A DNA stretch of 64,000 nt, from assembly GCA_050010595.1 (NCBI GenBank), contig JBEKKS010000006.1, positions 1 to 64,000 on the forward strand, written 5' to 3'. Positions 49,182 to 58,623 of this stretch are shown here, one piece after another (the stretch's first letter is position 1; the number at the start of each line of letters is the position of its first letter). Source of the stretch: Palsa-513 sp050010595. GTDB taxonomy: Bacteria; Actinomycetota; Thermoleophilia; Solirubrobacterales; Solirubrobacteraceae. The notes under the pieces were generated by a model. The model was not told where the DNA came from. It did not search any database and saw only the letters and a program-made list of their open reading frames with translations. The position numbers and the translations under genes were made by a program.

Positions 49182-49576
49182 TGCCGGCACCGAAGCGCCC
49201 CTCGCGCGGCCGTCGCAAGGTCAAGAAGAACATTCCGGTTGGACAGGCGCACATCAAGACGTCGTTCAACAACACGATCGTCTCGCTGACCGACATCCAA
49301 GGCAACGTGATTGCCTGGGAGTCGGCCGGTGGCGCAGGCTTCAAGGGCTCACGCAAGTCGACCCCGTTTGCCGCGCAGGTGACCGCGGACGCGGCGGCGC
49401 GCAAGGGCATCGAGCAGGGACTTTCGAAGGTCGAGGTCTTCGTCAAGGGCCCGGGCTCGGGCCGCGAGACCGCGATCCGCTCGCTCCAGGCAGCCGGGCT
49501 CGAGGTGACCGGCGTCAAGGACGTTACGCCGCAGGCCCACAACGGCTGCCGCCCGCGGAAGCGCAGGCGCGTCTGA
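49181..49576 (+). CDS. rpsK: 30S ribosomal protein S11
   Basis: 131 residues: GQAHIKTSFNNTIVSLTDIQ, GSGRETAIRSLQAAGLEVTG, and the conserved end PQAHNGCRPRKRRRV. One-base overlap with rpsD. Confidence 0.98.
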   Translation: MPAPKRPSRGRRKVKKNIPVGQAHIKTSFNNTIVSLTDIQGNVIAWESAGGAGFKGSRKSTPFAAQVTADAAARKGIEQGLSKVEVFVKGPGSGRETAIRSLQAAGLEVTGVKDVTPQAHNGCRPRKRRRV

Positions 49577-50196
49577 TGGCTCGTGACACTTCAGCTGCGT
49601 GCAAGCAGTGCCGCCGCGAGGGGCAGAAGCTGTTCCTCAAGGGCGAGCGCTGCCTGACCGACAAGTGCGGCGTCGAGCGCCGCTCCTACCCGCCTGGCGA
49701 GCACGGCCGCGGCCGGCAGAAGCAGTCGGAGTACCGCCTCCAGCTGCGCGAGAAGCAGAAGGCGCGCCGCTATTACGGCCTGCTCGAGCGGCAGTTTCGC
49801 AACTACTACGAGAAGGCGTCTCGCCTGCCCGGTGTGACCGGCGAGAACCTCCTGACGCTGCTCGAGTGCCGTCTCGACAACGTTCTCGTGCGGCTCGGCT
49901 TCGCTGCTTCGCGGCGCCAGGCCCGCCAGCTTGTTCGTCACGGCCATTGGACTATCAATGGCCGTCGCGTCGACATCCCGAGCTATCAGGTCAAGCCCGG
50001 TGATGTGATCGCGATCAAGGCGGGCACGAACGCGACGCAGGTGATTCGCGACGCCACCGAGCTGACCGGTCAGGTGCCCGCGTGGCTTCAGGCCGATCAC
50101 GACGGGCTCACGGCGAAGGTGCTGCGCAAGCCGGAGCGGCGCGAGGTTGCCGCACCCGTGCAGGAGCAGCTCATCGTCGAGCACTATTCGAAGTAG
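49576..50196 (+). CDS. rpsD: 30S ribosomal protein S4
   Basis: 206 residues. The N-terminus has the zinc-type cysteines CKQCRREG (Cys9, Cys12) with Cys26 and Cys31. The S4 RNA-binding domain reads RLDNVLVRLGFAASRRQARQ, LVRHGHWTINGRRVDIPSYQ. In model bacteria it represses its own operon. Confidence 0.98.
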   Translation: MARDTSAACKQCRREGQKLFLKGERCLTDKCGVERRSYPPGEHGRGRQKQSEYRLQLREKQKARRYYGLLERQFRNYYEKASRLPGVTGENLLTLLECRLDNVLVRLGFAASRRQARQLVRHGHWTINGRRVDIPSYQVKPGDVIAIKAGTNATQVIRDATELTGQVPAWLQADHDGLTAKVLRKPERREVAAPVQEQLIVEHYSK

Positions 50197-50263
50197 CGCA
50201 GCGCCCGAGATTTGCGCGCCGGCCACCCGCCGACGGGCTTGAAACAACGACGTTAGGACCCCG

Positions 50264-51238
50264 ATGCTTGACTTCCAAATCCCCCGGATCACGAGCGAAT
50301 CGGCCGAGGATAATCACGGCACGTTCGTTATCGAACCGCTCGACCGTGGCTTCGGCTACACGTTCGGCAACTCCCTGCGCCGCGTCCTGCTCTCATCGCT
50401 GGCCGGTGCAGCGGTCACGAGCGTGCGCATCGAGGGCGTAGCCCACGAGTTCTCCACGATCTCCGGCGTCAAGGAGGACGTCACCGACATCGTTCTCAAC
50501 CTCAAGGGCATCGTCTGCCGCATGCATTCGGATGCCACCGAGATCGAGGCTGCGCTCGTCGCGACCGGCCCCGGGGACATCACCGCTGCCGACATCGACC
50601 TGCCTTCGGGCGTCGAGATCCTCAACCCGGACGTCCACATCGCGACGCTCGACAAGAAGGCGCGGCTCGAGTTCTACATGACGATCGGACGCGGTCGCGG
50701 CTACCGTCCGGCGGAGGACAACAAGTCCCCGGACCAGCCGATCGGCGTGATCCCGATCGACTCGATCTTCTCGCCGGTCCGCCGCGTCGCTTACAACGTC
50801 GAGCAGGCCCGTGTCGGCCAGCGCACCGACTTCGACAAGCTGACGCTCGACATCGAGACCGATGGCTCGGTCGAGCCCTCGGCGGCGCTGCGTGAGGCGG
50901 CCGAGCTGCTGATCTCCCAGCTCGCGATCTTCACCGATGAGGACCGTGTCGAGGAGCTCCGCCAGGGCCCGATCGGTCAGCTCGACGGCGCGCTCGGCAG
51001 CGTCGGAGCCGTCAACTCGAGCCTGATTCAGGGTGAGGAGTACGGCATCCTGATCGAGGAGCTCGAGCTCGGTGTCCGCTCCTACAACTGCCTCAAGCGG
51101 GCCGGGATAGCAACCGTCGGCGACCTGATCTCAAAGTCGGAGGCGGAGCTGAACGCGATCCCGAACTTCGGCAAGAAGTCGATCGACGAGGTCATCGAGA
51201 CGCTCGCCGCGCGCGGCCTTCACCTCCGCGACGACTAA
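50264..51238 (+). CDS. rpoA: DNA-directed RNA polymerase subunit alpha
   Basis: 324 residues. The N-terminal assembly domain (FVIEPLDRGFGYTFGNSLRR VLLSS region) and the C-terminal domain that contacts UP elements and activators (YNCLKRAGIATVGDLISKSE, NFGKKSIDEVIETLAARGL) are both present, with no truncation. It is 67 nt after rpsD and 12 nt before rplQ. Confidence 0.98.
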   Translation: MLDFQIPRITSESAEDNHGTFVIEPLDRGFGYTFGNSLRRVLLSSLAGAAVTSVRIEGVAHEFSTISGVKEDVTDIVLNLKGIVCRMHSDATEIEAALVATGPGDITAADIDLPSGVEILNPDVHIATLDKKARLEFYMTIGRGRGYRPAEDNKSPDQPIGVIPIDSIFSPVRRVAYNVEQARVGQRTDFDKLTLDIETDGSVEPSAALREAAELLISQLAIFTDEDRVEELRQGPIGQLDGALGSVGAVNSSLIQGEEYGILIEELELGVRSYNCLKRAGIATVGDLISKSEAELNAIPNFGKKSIDEVIETLAARGLHLRDD

Positions 51239-51250
51239 GCTCCAGGCACG

Positions 51251-51607
51251 ATGCGCCACCAGAAGGCCCGCCACAAGCTCAGCCGCGACTCCGCTCACCG
51301 CAAGGCGCTGCTCCTGAACCTCAGCAAGGAGGTCATCGAGCACGAGCGGATCAAGACGAGCGAGGCCAAGGCGAAGGCGGTCAAGCCGGAGGTCGAGAAG
51401 CTGATCACGCTCGCTAAGCGCGGTGACCTCCACGCACGCCGCCAGGCCCTCTCGGCGCTCGGCCAGGACAAGTTCGCCGTCCACAAGCTGTTCGAGGTGA
51501 TCGCTCCCCGCTACGTGGAGCGCCCGGGCGGCTACACCCGCATCGTCAAGCTCGGTCCGCGCGACAGCGACTCGACCGAGATGGTGTTTCTAGAGCTCGT
51601 TGTTTAG
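51251..51607 (+). CDS. rplQ: 50S ribosomal protein L17
   Basis: 118 residues: MRHQKARHKLSRDSAHRKAL, LITLAKRGDLHARRQALSAL, and GGYTRIVKLGPRDSDSTEMV. Full length. Last ribosomal gene of the series; truA follows after 38 nt. Confidence 0.98.
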   Translation: MRHQKARHKLSRDSAHRKALLLNLSKEVIEHERIKTSEAKAKAVKPEVEKLITLAKRGDLHARRQALSALGQDKFAVHKLFEVIAPRYVERPGGYTRIVKLGPRDSDSTEMVFLELVV

Positions 51608-51645
51608 GGCTGTGCTGCCAGTTCGCAGCGCCGCACTTCACGGCG

Positions 51646-52371
51646 ATGGTCACGAAACTGACGCTCGCCTACGACGGGTCGCAGTTCGCCGGCTGGGCTC
51701 GCCAGCCTGAGAGGCGCACCGTCCAGGCCGAGCTCGAGCGCGCGATCGCGACGATCCTGCGTGAGGCCGTCCCGACGACCGTCGCCGGGCGCACCGACGC
51801 GGGCGTTCACGCCTGGGGTCAGGTGGCAAGCTACGAGCACGAGGCGCTCGACCCCGCCGCACTCAACGCGCTGCTGCCCGACGACGTCGCGGTCATCGCG
51901 AGCGAGCCAACGGACGCAGCGTTCAGCGCGCGTCACAGCGCCCTTTCACGCACCTATTGCTACCGCGTCCACAACGCGCGCGAGCGCTCGCCGTTCGAGC
52001 GTGGCCGGGCGCTCGAATATCCGCGCCGGCTCGACCGCACGGCGCTCGCGGCCTGTGCCTCCGTGCTCACCGGCAAGCACGACTTCAGCGCGTTCACGCC
52101 GACGGAGACCACCCACGTCCGCTTCGAGCGCAACGTCATCCGCGCCGAGTGGCGCTTCGACGGCGACCTCCTCGCCTTCTGGATCGAGGCCGACGCGTTC
52201 ATGCGCCAGATGAACCGCGTGCTCGTCGGCTCAATGCTCGAGGTCGCCTCAGGCTCGCGCTCGCTTTCCGACTTCACCGCGCTGCTTGCAGGGGCGCCTC
52301 GCAGTTCCGCGGGCCGGACTGCCCCCGCGCATGGCCTCTATCTGGCGCGGGTCAGATACCCCGATATGTAG
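51646..52371 (+). CDS. truA: tRNA pseudouridine synthase A
   Basis: A 241-residue enzyme that makes pseudouridine at tRNA positions 38-40. The catalytic Asp51 lies in AGRTDAGVHAWGQV, and RTYCYRVHN and DADAFMRQMNRVLVGSMLEV-like segments follow. Normal length; it often follows rplQ in bacteria. Confidence 0.97.
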   Translation: MVTKLTLAYDGSQFAGWARQPERRTVQAELERAIATILREAVPTTVAGRTDAGVHAWGQVASYEHEALDPAALNALLPDDVAVIASEPTDAAFSARHSALSRTYCYRVHNARERSPFERGRALEYPRRLDRTALAACASVLTGKHDFSAFTPTETTHVRFERNVIRAEWRFDGDLLAFWIEADAFMRQMNRVLVGSMLEVASGSRSLSDFTALLAGAPRSSAGRTAPAHGLYLARVRYPDM

Positions 52372-52382
52372 CATCGCCGGCT

Positions 52383-53447
52383 ATGAGGGGGCTCGTTGGC
52401 GCGCTCGCTGTGCTGCTGCTTTTGACAGCCGCGGCATCGGCCAAGCAGGCGGCACCTATCGTGCTCGACTCGGCCGGTGGCTGCGGCCAGGACGTCGGCG
52501 ACTGCCCGCCGCCGAGCGCTGTGGCCTACGGCGGCTGGAGCGCTTGGAGTCGGGCGGATGCGACGACCGGTGACTTCGAGCTCGTCGTGCGCTCCCCAGC
52601 GGGCTTCATCTCGATGCCCGCGGTGCCCGAGCGGGCGGCTCCGTTCGATGTCGAGCTCGGGCCGAGCGGGTCGGGCGTGGTCGCCGTCTATTCACGCTGC
52701 GCAAGGGTCGCGAGCGACGAGGGCTGCAATGTCTTCGAGCTTCCGCTTGCGGTTCCCGGCGCGACTGAGGAGGAGCTTGCGATCCCGGGCGGCGGCTCGG
52801 ACCACGAACCCGCGATCTGGCACGGGACGCTGGTCTTCCTGCGCCACAACGGCGGCGCTCGCCGCCCCGACAGCCTCGTGGAGTGGAGGCTATCGAGCCG
52901 AAAGCCCACCTACCTGCCGCTGCCGCAGTCGCACGGCGTCACGAGCTCGCCGAATCAGCAGGGCTGGCCGAGGGGGCTGACCGGCGTCGTCTCGGGTCTT
53001 ATGCTGAACGGGTCGCGGATCGCTTACACGACTGCCGTCAGCGCCGGCGATTTCGGCATGTCGACGCTCTGGCTGGCGCAGCTCGGCCATGCGCCGCAGC
53101 TGATCGACCAGGTCACCGCCGGCGCCGGCAATGTCTGCGACCCGCAGTTCCTCTCGCCGGTGATCTCGGGCGGTTGGCTCTATGCCTACCTCCACGATTG
53201 TCCTGCCGGCGGCGGCCCGATCAGCGACGATCGCTTCACGCGCTACAGCCTGAGCGCTGCGACCGCGCAGCGCGCCGACTACAACTTCATCCACTACATC
53301 GACGACGAGATCTTCTCCGTCGTTCCCTACGACGGCGGCGCGATCTACGACAACGGCGTCGTCGAGCTCCTCCCGAGCCTTGCCTGGCGAACAATCCCGC
53401 GCCCGATCCCGGCGACGTTCTGCACGCGCCGTGACCCGTTCTGCTGA
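52383..53447 (+). CDS. secreted protein of unknown function, beta-propeller-like
   Basis: 354 residues from the ATG at 52383. A clear signal peptide MRGLVGALAVLLLLTAAASA is followed by a mature part with regularly spaced beta segments (WSAWSRADATTGDFELVVRS, HEPAIWHGTLVFLRHNGG, GLMLNGSRIAYTTAVSAG, GGWLYAYLHDCPAGGG), suggesting repeated propeller blades. Eight or so cysteines in the mature part could form disulfides. A TATGTAGCAT stretch lies just before the start. No family recognised. Confidence 0.75.
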   Translation: MRGLVGALAVLLLLTAAASAKQAAPIVLDSAGGCGQDVGDCPPPSAVAYGGWSAWSRADATTGDFELVVRSPAGFISMPAVPERAAPFDVELGPSGSGVVAVYSRCARVASDEGCNVFELPLAVPGATEEELAIPGGGSDHEPAIWHGTLVFLRHNGGARRPDSLVEWRLSSRKPTYLPLPQSHGVTSSPNQQGWPRGLTGVVSGLMLNGSRIAYTTAVSAGDFGMSTLWLAQLGHAPQLIDQVTAGAGNVCDPQFLSPVISGGWLYAYLHDCPAGGGPISDDRFTRYSLSAATAQRADYNFIHYIDDEIFSVVPYDGGAIYDNGVVELLPSLAWRTIPRPIPATFCTRRDPFC

Positions 53448-53504
53448 CCCGGCTCGCCGCAGGCAAGATGTGCAGCTCCTTGCCGCGATCACCAGCACCC
53501 TGAG

Positions 53505-54113
53505 ATGACGCATCGCCTTGCCCGGAGTCCCCGCGCCGGGCCCTTACTATCTGCACCAGCTGCGTTGAGCCGGCCAAGCAACCCAAGTCCAGGCGGCCTG
53601 ATTCTCCGTCCGTTGGCGCCCGCTGACGCGCCGGAGCTGCTGCGCATCCACCGCGAGCCGGAGGTGGCTCTGTGGTGGGGCCAGCCGCAGGCAGGCTTCC
53701 CCGGCGAGGACCCGACCGCGACCCGGCTCGTGATCGAGTACGACGGCAATATCGCCGGCCTGATCCAGTTCTTCGAGGAGGAGGATCCCGACTATCGCCA
53801 CGCGATGGTCGACATCTTCGTCGACCCCGCGCTGCACGGCCGCGGCATCGGCAGCGGCGCATTGCGCGAGGCGATCCGCCACCTCACCGACGTTCGCGGC
53901 CATCACCGCATCACGATCGACCCGGCGGCCGGCAACGCCGCAGCGATCCGCGCCTACGAGAAGGCGGGCTTCAAGCCTGTCGGCGTCATGCACGCCTACG
54001 AGCGGGACTACGACGGCGATGGCTGGCACGACTGCCTGCTGATGGAGTGGGTCAGCGAAGGCGGAGTTCGAGCTCGAGCTCGTCGTGCAGCGGGATCCCG
54101 CTTGCGTCCGTGA
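53505..54113 (+). CDS. GNAT family N-acetyltransferase (AAC(6')-like)
   Basis: About 202 residues. The domain begins near residue 31 (GGLILRPLAPADAPELLRIH), followed by EVALWWGQPQAGFPGED, the acetyl-CoA loop DPALHGRGIGSGALREAI, and AAAIRAYEKAGFKPVGVMHA. It resembles aminoglycoside 6'-acetyltransferases and similar small-molecule enzymes (the WW and PED-like segments). The start is uncertain: the first 30 residues are low-complexity. A resistance role is not shown by sequence alone. Confidence 0.82.
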   Translation: MTHRLARSPRAGPLLSAPAALSRPSNPSPGGLILRPLAPADAPELLRIHREPEVALWWGQPQAGFPGEDPTATRLVIEYDGNIAGLIQFFEEEDPDYRHAMVDIFVDPALHGRGIGSGALREAIRHLTDVRGHHRITIDPAAGNAAAIRAYEKAGFKPVGVMHAYERDYDGDGWHDCLLMEWVSEGGVRARARRAAGSRLRP

Positions 54114-54187
54114 GCGGGATGCCGGCACCCGCTTCGCGCGCGGGGATCCGGACATTCCGCGAGCAACCATAGGGGCCTGCGGACTGC

Positions 54188-56056
54188 TTGCAGTCGGTGG
54201 CTGATCGATTACCCTCGCGCGTCGTGGACGTGCTGTTACGCCAGCGCCAGCGCCTCGCCGGATCGACTCGGCTGCGCGCGCTTCGCCTACTGTGGGAGGC
54301 AAGCCCGCGACTGAGCGTGCTGGCAGTGCTTTTCGTGCTCGCGGAGGGCGCGCTGCCGGTTGTCGTGCTCGTCGCGATGGGTCGGGTCGTCGCGGCGATC
54401 CCGGCGGCCGTCAAGCACGGCGTCGGCTCGCGCTCCGGGCACGCGCTGCTGACTGATCTCGCCGTCGCGGGCGGGCTCTATGCGCTCTCGCTGCTGCGCG
54501 GTCCGTTCGAGGACGCGTTGACGGCGACCGTCGCGGCGCGTGTCGACTCGCTCATGCAGCGCCGTCTTGTCACGGCCGTCTCGGCACCGGCTGGGATCGA
54601 ACATCTCGAGAACGAGGACGTCCTCGACAGGCTCTCGTCGGCGCGCGGGGAGTTGCTCGGCAGCCAGCCGTCTGGCGCCCCGATGGCGCTGATCTCGAGC
54701 ATCGGCGACGACCTGACGGGTGTGCTTGCGTGCGTCGCGCTGGCGACATTCCGCTGGTGGGTTGGACTCGAGCTGCTCGTCGTCTGGCTCGCTGTGCGGC
54801 GGCCGCTGAAGGCGCTGATTCGCTCGCGCGTGGCGATGGCGCGCCAGGCCGGCACCCCGCTGCGTCGCAGCTGGTACATGCTGAGCCTCGCGTGGAAGCC
54901 GCCCGCAGCGAAGGAGCTACGCGTCTTCGGCCTAGGCGACTGGGTGACCGAGCGACATCGCGACAACTGGCTTGAAGGCATCACGCCTTCGTGGCGCGAG
55001 GCACGGCGTCTCAATCTGCGGGTCTGGGTGGCCGGCGTCGCGGTCTGCGCCGCATATCTGCTGGCCGCCGGCGAGCTCGGCTGGGCTGCGGCGCATCACG
55101 AGGTGTCGCTGCGCACGTTCGTAACGATGTTGCCGATGCTCCCGACGACCCTCGCGGTCGGCTCGATCAGCTACGCCGACGTGAGTCTCGAACAGATGCT
55201 CTCTGCGCTGCCCGATCTCGACTCGCTGATCGCCGGGCTCGGCCGTGGTCGAAAGGTCGCCGAGGCGGGGGCTCCGGCCGCGGGCCTTCCGCGAGAGCTC
55301 GTCCGCTTCGAGCGCGTGAGCTTCAGCTACCCCGGCGGCACGCCGGTGCTCCACGACCTCGATCTCGATCTCGCGATCGGGGATTCGCTTGGCCTGGTTG
55401 GTGTGAACGGTGCCGGCAAGACGACGCTCGTATCGTTGCTCGCGCGCATGCGCGAGCCGACCGCCGGCCGCGTCACCGTGGACGGCACAGCGCTCGACGC
55501 GCTGAACGCGCGCGAGTGGCAGCGCCAGGTCGCCGTCGTCTATCAGGATTTCACGCGCTTTCCCCTGAGCGCCGCCGAGAACGTTGGGATGTTCGCTGAC
55601 GGGGCGCCCGATCCCGCAGCGCTCGAGCGCGCTGCGCAGCGGGCCGGCGCGGCCGAGCTGATTGCCGGCCTGCCGCACGGCTGGCAGACCAAGCTTTCGC
55701 CGCACTATCCCGAGGGCGTGGATCTGTCTGGTGGGCAGTGGCAGCGGATTGCACTTGCGCGGGCGCTCTATGCCGTCGAGCTCGGGGCGCGCGTGCTCGT
55801 GCTGGACGAGCCGACGGCGCAGCTCGACGTCCGCGGCGAGGCAGCGTTCTACGACAGCTTCATCGAGCTGACGGCCGGCGTTACGAGCATCGTGATCTCG
55901 CACCGCTTCGCGAGCGTTCGGCGAGCATCGCGGATTGCGGTGCTCGACGGCGGTCGGATAGTCGAGCTTGGAAGTCACGCAGAGTTGCTCGCTGCGGGCG
56001 GGAGCTATGCGGAGATGTTCACGGCCCAGGCGAGCAGGTTCGCCAACCAAGCATGA
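54188..56056 (+). CDS. ABC exporter half-transporter, first of a pair
   Basis: 622 residues. The membrane part (about 1-340) has six hydrophobic segments. The ATPase part (about 370-600) has Walker A GVNGAGKTTLVS, signature LSGGQWQRIALARALYA, Walker B VLVLDEPTAQLD and the H-loop SHRFAS. It belongs to the exporter class often found with peptide or lipid cargo. The stop overlaps the next gene start (ATGA), so the two subunits are probably made together as a heterodimer. No precursor peptide or modifying gene is nearby; the substrate is unknown. Confidence 0.9.
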   Translation: MQSVADRLPSRVVDVLLRQRQRLAGSTRLRALRLLWEASPRLSVLAVLFVLAEGALPVVVLVAMGRVVAAIPAAVKHGVGSRSGHALLTDLAVAGGLYALSLLRGPFEDALTATVAARVDSLMQRRLVTAVSAPAGIEHLENEDVLDRLSSARGELLGSQPSGAPMALISSIGDDLTGVLACVALATFRWWVGLELLVVWLAVRRPLKALIRSRVAMARQAGTPLRRSWYMLSLAWKPPAAKELRVFGLGDWVTERHRDNWLEGITPSWREARRLNLRVWVAGVAVCAAYLLAAGELGWAAAHHEVSLRTFVTMLPMLPTTLAVGSISYADVSLEQMLSALPDLDSLIAGLGRGRKVAEAGAPAAGLPRELVRFERVSFSYPGGTPVLHDLDLDLAIGDSLGLVGVNGAGKTTLVSLLARMREPTAGRVTVDGTALDALNAREWQRQVAVVYQDFTRFPLSAAENVGMFADGAPDPAALERAAQRAGAAELIAGLPHGWQTKLSPHYPEGVDLSGGQWQRIALARALYAVELGARVLVLDEPTAQLDVRGEAAFYDSFIELTAGVTSIVISHRFASVRRASRIAVLDGGRIVELGSHAELLAAGGSYAEMFTAQASRFANQA

Positions 56057-57840
56057 TCAGCTCCGCCCGCCGGCAGCTCGCAGCGTTGCTGGGAAGCTCG
56101 TTCCGCGCCGCGCCTTGGACCGCGGCAGCGTGCCTTGTGATGAATGTTCTCGCGGGCGCGGCGAGCGTCAGCTACAGCCTCGGATTCCGGGTGATGACCG
56201 ATGGTGCGATCGCCCGGGACAGTGGGCAGATAGCGCTGGGCGTTGTGTTGGTCGCGGTCCTATTTAGCCTCGGTTGGCTGCTCTCGATCGTCAGCAGTAG
56301 CGAGAGCTCGCTGCTGACCGATCGCGTCAACCTTGCGCTCGGGATGCGGATCGCGAGCCTCGCTGCGCGCACCACGACGCTCGAGCACTTCGAGCGGCCC
56401 GAGTTGCTCGCGCGACTGGAGCAGTTGACGTCAAACCGCCGGACGCTGGCTGGCTCGCCGAGTCAGCTGTTCCGGCTGCTCGGCCAGGCCGTACGCGCGA
56501 TTCTCACGGTGGTCCTGCTGGCGACCGTCTACCTTCCGCTCATCATCGTGCCACTGCTCGCGCTGGCGCCGGCACTGGCGCAACGCCGCGCGGCACGCAT
56601 CGAGCAGGACTCGGATAACGCCCTCGCGGATGACCGGCGCCTGCTCGACGACCTCTTCTCGCTCGCCACGAGCGCTGCCAGCGCTCGTGAGCTGCGCACC
56701 TACGGTGTCACGACTGCGATCACCGAGCGTCACGCGGTGCTGGTTGAGCATGTCAGGCGCCGCGCCGTCCGCTCGTCGCTGCGCGAGGCGGCTTGGGAGG
56801 GGGCGGGCTGGCTGATCTTCGCCGCCGGCCTGGTCGCCGCAATCGTGATCCTCGTGCTCCGTGCCGCGCACGGCCACGTGAGCCCGGGCTCGGTCGTGAT
56901 GGCGGTCTCGCTGCTGCGCCGCGCCCAGTCACAGATCTCGAGCTCGACCGACACCGCCGGCACCTTCAACACCGCGCGCCTCGCGGCCGGTCAGCTGCTG
57001 TGGCTCGAGGACCATTCGCGCGGGCTGACCGCTGCGGGCGCTGCCGAGCCTCCGCAGCGCTTGGCGCGGGGGATCCGGATCGAGGGCGTCGAGTTCGCCT
57101 ACCCGGGCAGCGATCAAACCCGCGTGCTGGGTCCGCTCGAGCTCGAGCTTCCGGCTGGACGCTGCATCGCACTGGTCGGCGAGAACGGCGCCGGAAAGAC
57201 GACGCTCGTCAAGCTGCTCTGTGGGCTCTACCGACCCACCGCGGGCCGCGTCATGGTCGATGGCGTAGATCTCGCGGAGCTCGACACGGAGGCCTGGCGC
57301 GCCTCGCTGAGCGCGACATTTCAGGACTTCGTTCGCTTCCAGCTGCCGCTTCGCGAAAGCGTCGGCGTCGGCGACCTGTCACACATCGACGATCACGATC
57401 ATGTCCGCGCGGCGCTCGGTCGTGCCGGCTCAGCGCAGCTCGAGGCAGACCTGCCGGAGGGGTTGCGCACCGCCGTCGGCACGCGCTACACGGGCGGGCG
57501 TGAGCTCTCAGGCGGCCAGTGGCAACGCATCGCCCTCGCCCGAGGGCTGATGCGCGTGGCGCCGCTACTGGTGGTCCTCGACGAGCCCGCGGCGAGCCTC
57601 GACGTGCCGACGGAGACGGCAATCTTCGATCGTTACGCCAGCGCCGCCCGCGCGGCGGGCGAGGCCAACGGGACGATCACTCTGATCGTCTCGCACCGCT
57701 TCTCGACGGTCCGGTCAGCCGACCTGATCGTCGTGCTCGACGAGGGTCGTGTGCGCGAGCAGGGCACGCACGCCGAGCTGATTGCCGCCGGCGGAACCTA
57801 TGCCGAGCTCTATGCGCTACAGGCGCGCGCGTATGCGTGA
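56053..57840 (+). CDS. ABC exporter half-transporter, second of the pair
   Basis: 595 residues from the ATG at 56053. Six-helix membrane part (AAPWTAAACLVMNVLAGAAS ... ALGVVLVAVLFSLGWLLSIV ...) and ATPase part with Walker A GENGAGKTTLVKL, signature LSGGQWQRIALARGLM, Walker B LLVVLDEPAASLD and H-loop SHRFST. Both subunits keep Glu after the Walker B Asp, so neither site looks obviously degenerate. Related to but clearly diverged from the first subunit. DUF427 gene follows after 6 nt. Confidence 0.9.
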   Translation: MISSARRQLAALLGSSFRAAPWTAAACLVMNVLAGAASVSYSLGFRVMTDGAIARDSGQIALGVVLVAVLFSLGWLLSIVSSSESSLLTDRVNLALGMRIASLAARTTTLEHFERPELLARLEQLTSNRRTLAGSPSQLFRLLGQAVRAILTVVLLATVYLPLIIVPLLALAPALAQRRAARIEQDSDNALADDRRLLDDLFSLATSAASARELRTYGVTTAITERHAVLVEHVRRRAVRSSLREAAWEGAGWLIFAAGLVAAIVILVLRAAHGHVSPGSVVMAVSLLRRAQSQISSSTDTAGTFNTARLAAGQLLWLEDHSRGLTAAGAAEPPQRLARGIRIEGVEFAYPGSDQTRVLGPLELELPAGRCIALVGENGAGKTTLVKLLCGLYRPTAGRVMVDGVDLAELDTEAWRASLSATFQDFVRFQLPLRESVGVGDLSHIDDHDHVRAALGRAGSAQLEADLPEGLRTAVGTRYTGGRELSGGQWQRIALARGLMRVAPLLVVLDEPAASLDVPTETAIFDRYASAARAAGEANGTITLIVSHRFSTVRSADLIVVLDEGRVREQGTHAELIAAGGTYAELYALQARAYA

Positions 57841-57846
57841 GCTAAC

Positions 57847-58623
57847 GTGCAGGTAGAGGTGACCGACTATCCGCAGCCAGCTGTCCTCCAGCATCACCTC
57901 GAGCCGGTTCCGCGACGCGTGCGCGCGTTCTTCGCCGGTGCCACCGTTCTCGACACGACGAGCGCGCTCTACATATGGGAGACGCCGTACTACCCGCAGT
58001 TCCTGATCCCACGAGCCGATGTCGATGAGGCCCTGCTGGTCGACGAGCAGCACCCGCACAAAGTGCGGCTCGGCAGCGTGCGGCGCTTCGGCTTGCGCGC
58101 CGGCGAGCGGTGCAGCACGGAGGCCGCACGGCTCTTTACGGACTCGGACGTCCCGGCGGTGGTCGATCACTACCGCTTCCAGTGGGATGCACTCGACAGC
58201 TGGTTCGAGGAGGACGAGGAGGTATTCGTTCATCCGCGCAACCCCTACGTGCGCGTTGACGCCCTGCGCTCGACGCGCCGCGTGCGCGTGGAGCTGGACG
58301 GCGTGCTCCTCGCGGAGAGCTCCTCGCCGGTAATGGTCTTCGAGACGGGGCTTCCGACGCGCTACTACCTCAATCGCAGCGAGGTCGACTTCGGCCATCT
58401 CGAACGCAGCGACACCGTCACAGCCTGTCCCTATAAGGGCCGCACGACCGACTACTGGTCCGTGCGAATCGGCGAGCGGCTGCACGCAGATCTCGCGTGG
58501 TCCTACGCTTTTCCGACGGTGGCGCTGGCGCCGATAGCGGGTCTTGTCGCGTTCTACAACGAGAAGCTAGACATCGTCCTCGACGGCAGCCGGCTCGAGC
58601 GGCCGCAGACGAAGTTCTCCTAG
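57847..58623 (+). CDS. double DUF427 protein
   Basis: 258 residues from GTG 57847 with two copies of the DUF427 fold: RVRAFFAGATVLDTTSALYI and YYPQFLIPRADV in the first half; RVRVELDGVLLAESSSPVMV and RYYLNRSEVDFGHLERSDTV, then CPYKGRTTDYWSVRIG in the second. Proteins with this double form are common in actinobacteria; the function is not established. It is 6 nt after the ABC pair, so likely cotranscribed. Its stop overlaps the convergent GNAT stop (CTAG). Confidence 0.88.
   Translation: MQVEVTDYPQPAVLQHHLEPVPRRVRAFFAGATVLDTTSALYIWETPYYPQFLIPRADVDEALLVDEQHPHKVRLGSVRRFGLRAGERCSTEAARLFTDSDVPAVVDHYRFQWDALDSWFEEDEEVFVHPRNPYVRVDALRSTRRVRVELDGVLLAESSSPVMVFETGLPTRYYLNRSEVDFGHLERSDTVTACPYKGRTTDYWSVRIGERLHADLAWSYAFPTVALAPIAGLVAFYNEKLDIVLDGSRLERPQTKFS

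Noticed and set aside
54932..56050. minus-strand 372-codon frame inside the first ABC gene
   Set aside because: Antisense shadow; the plus strand has complete Walker A, signature and Walker B motifs.
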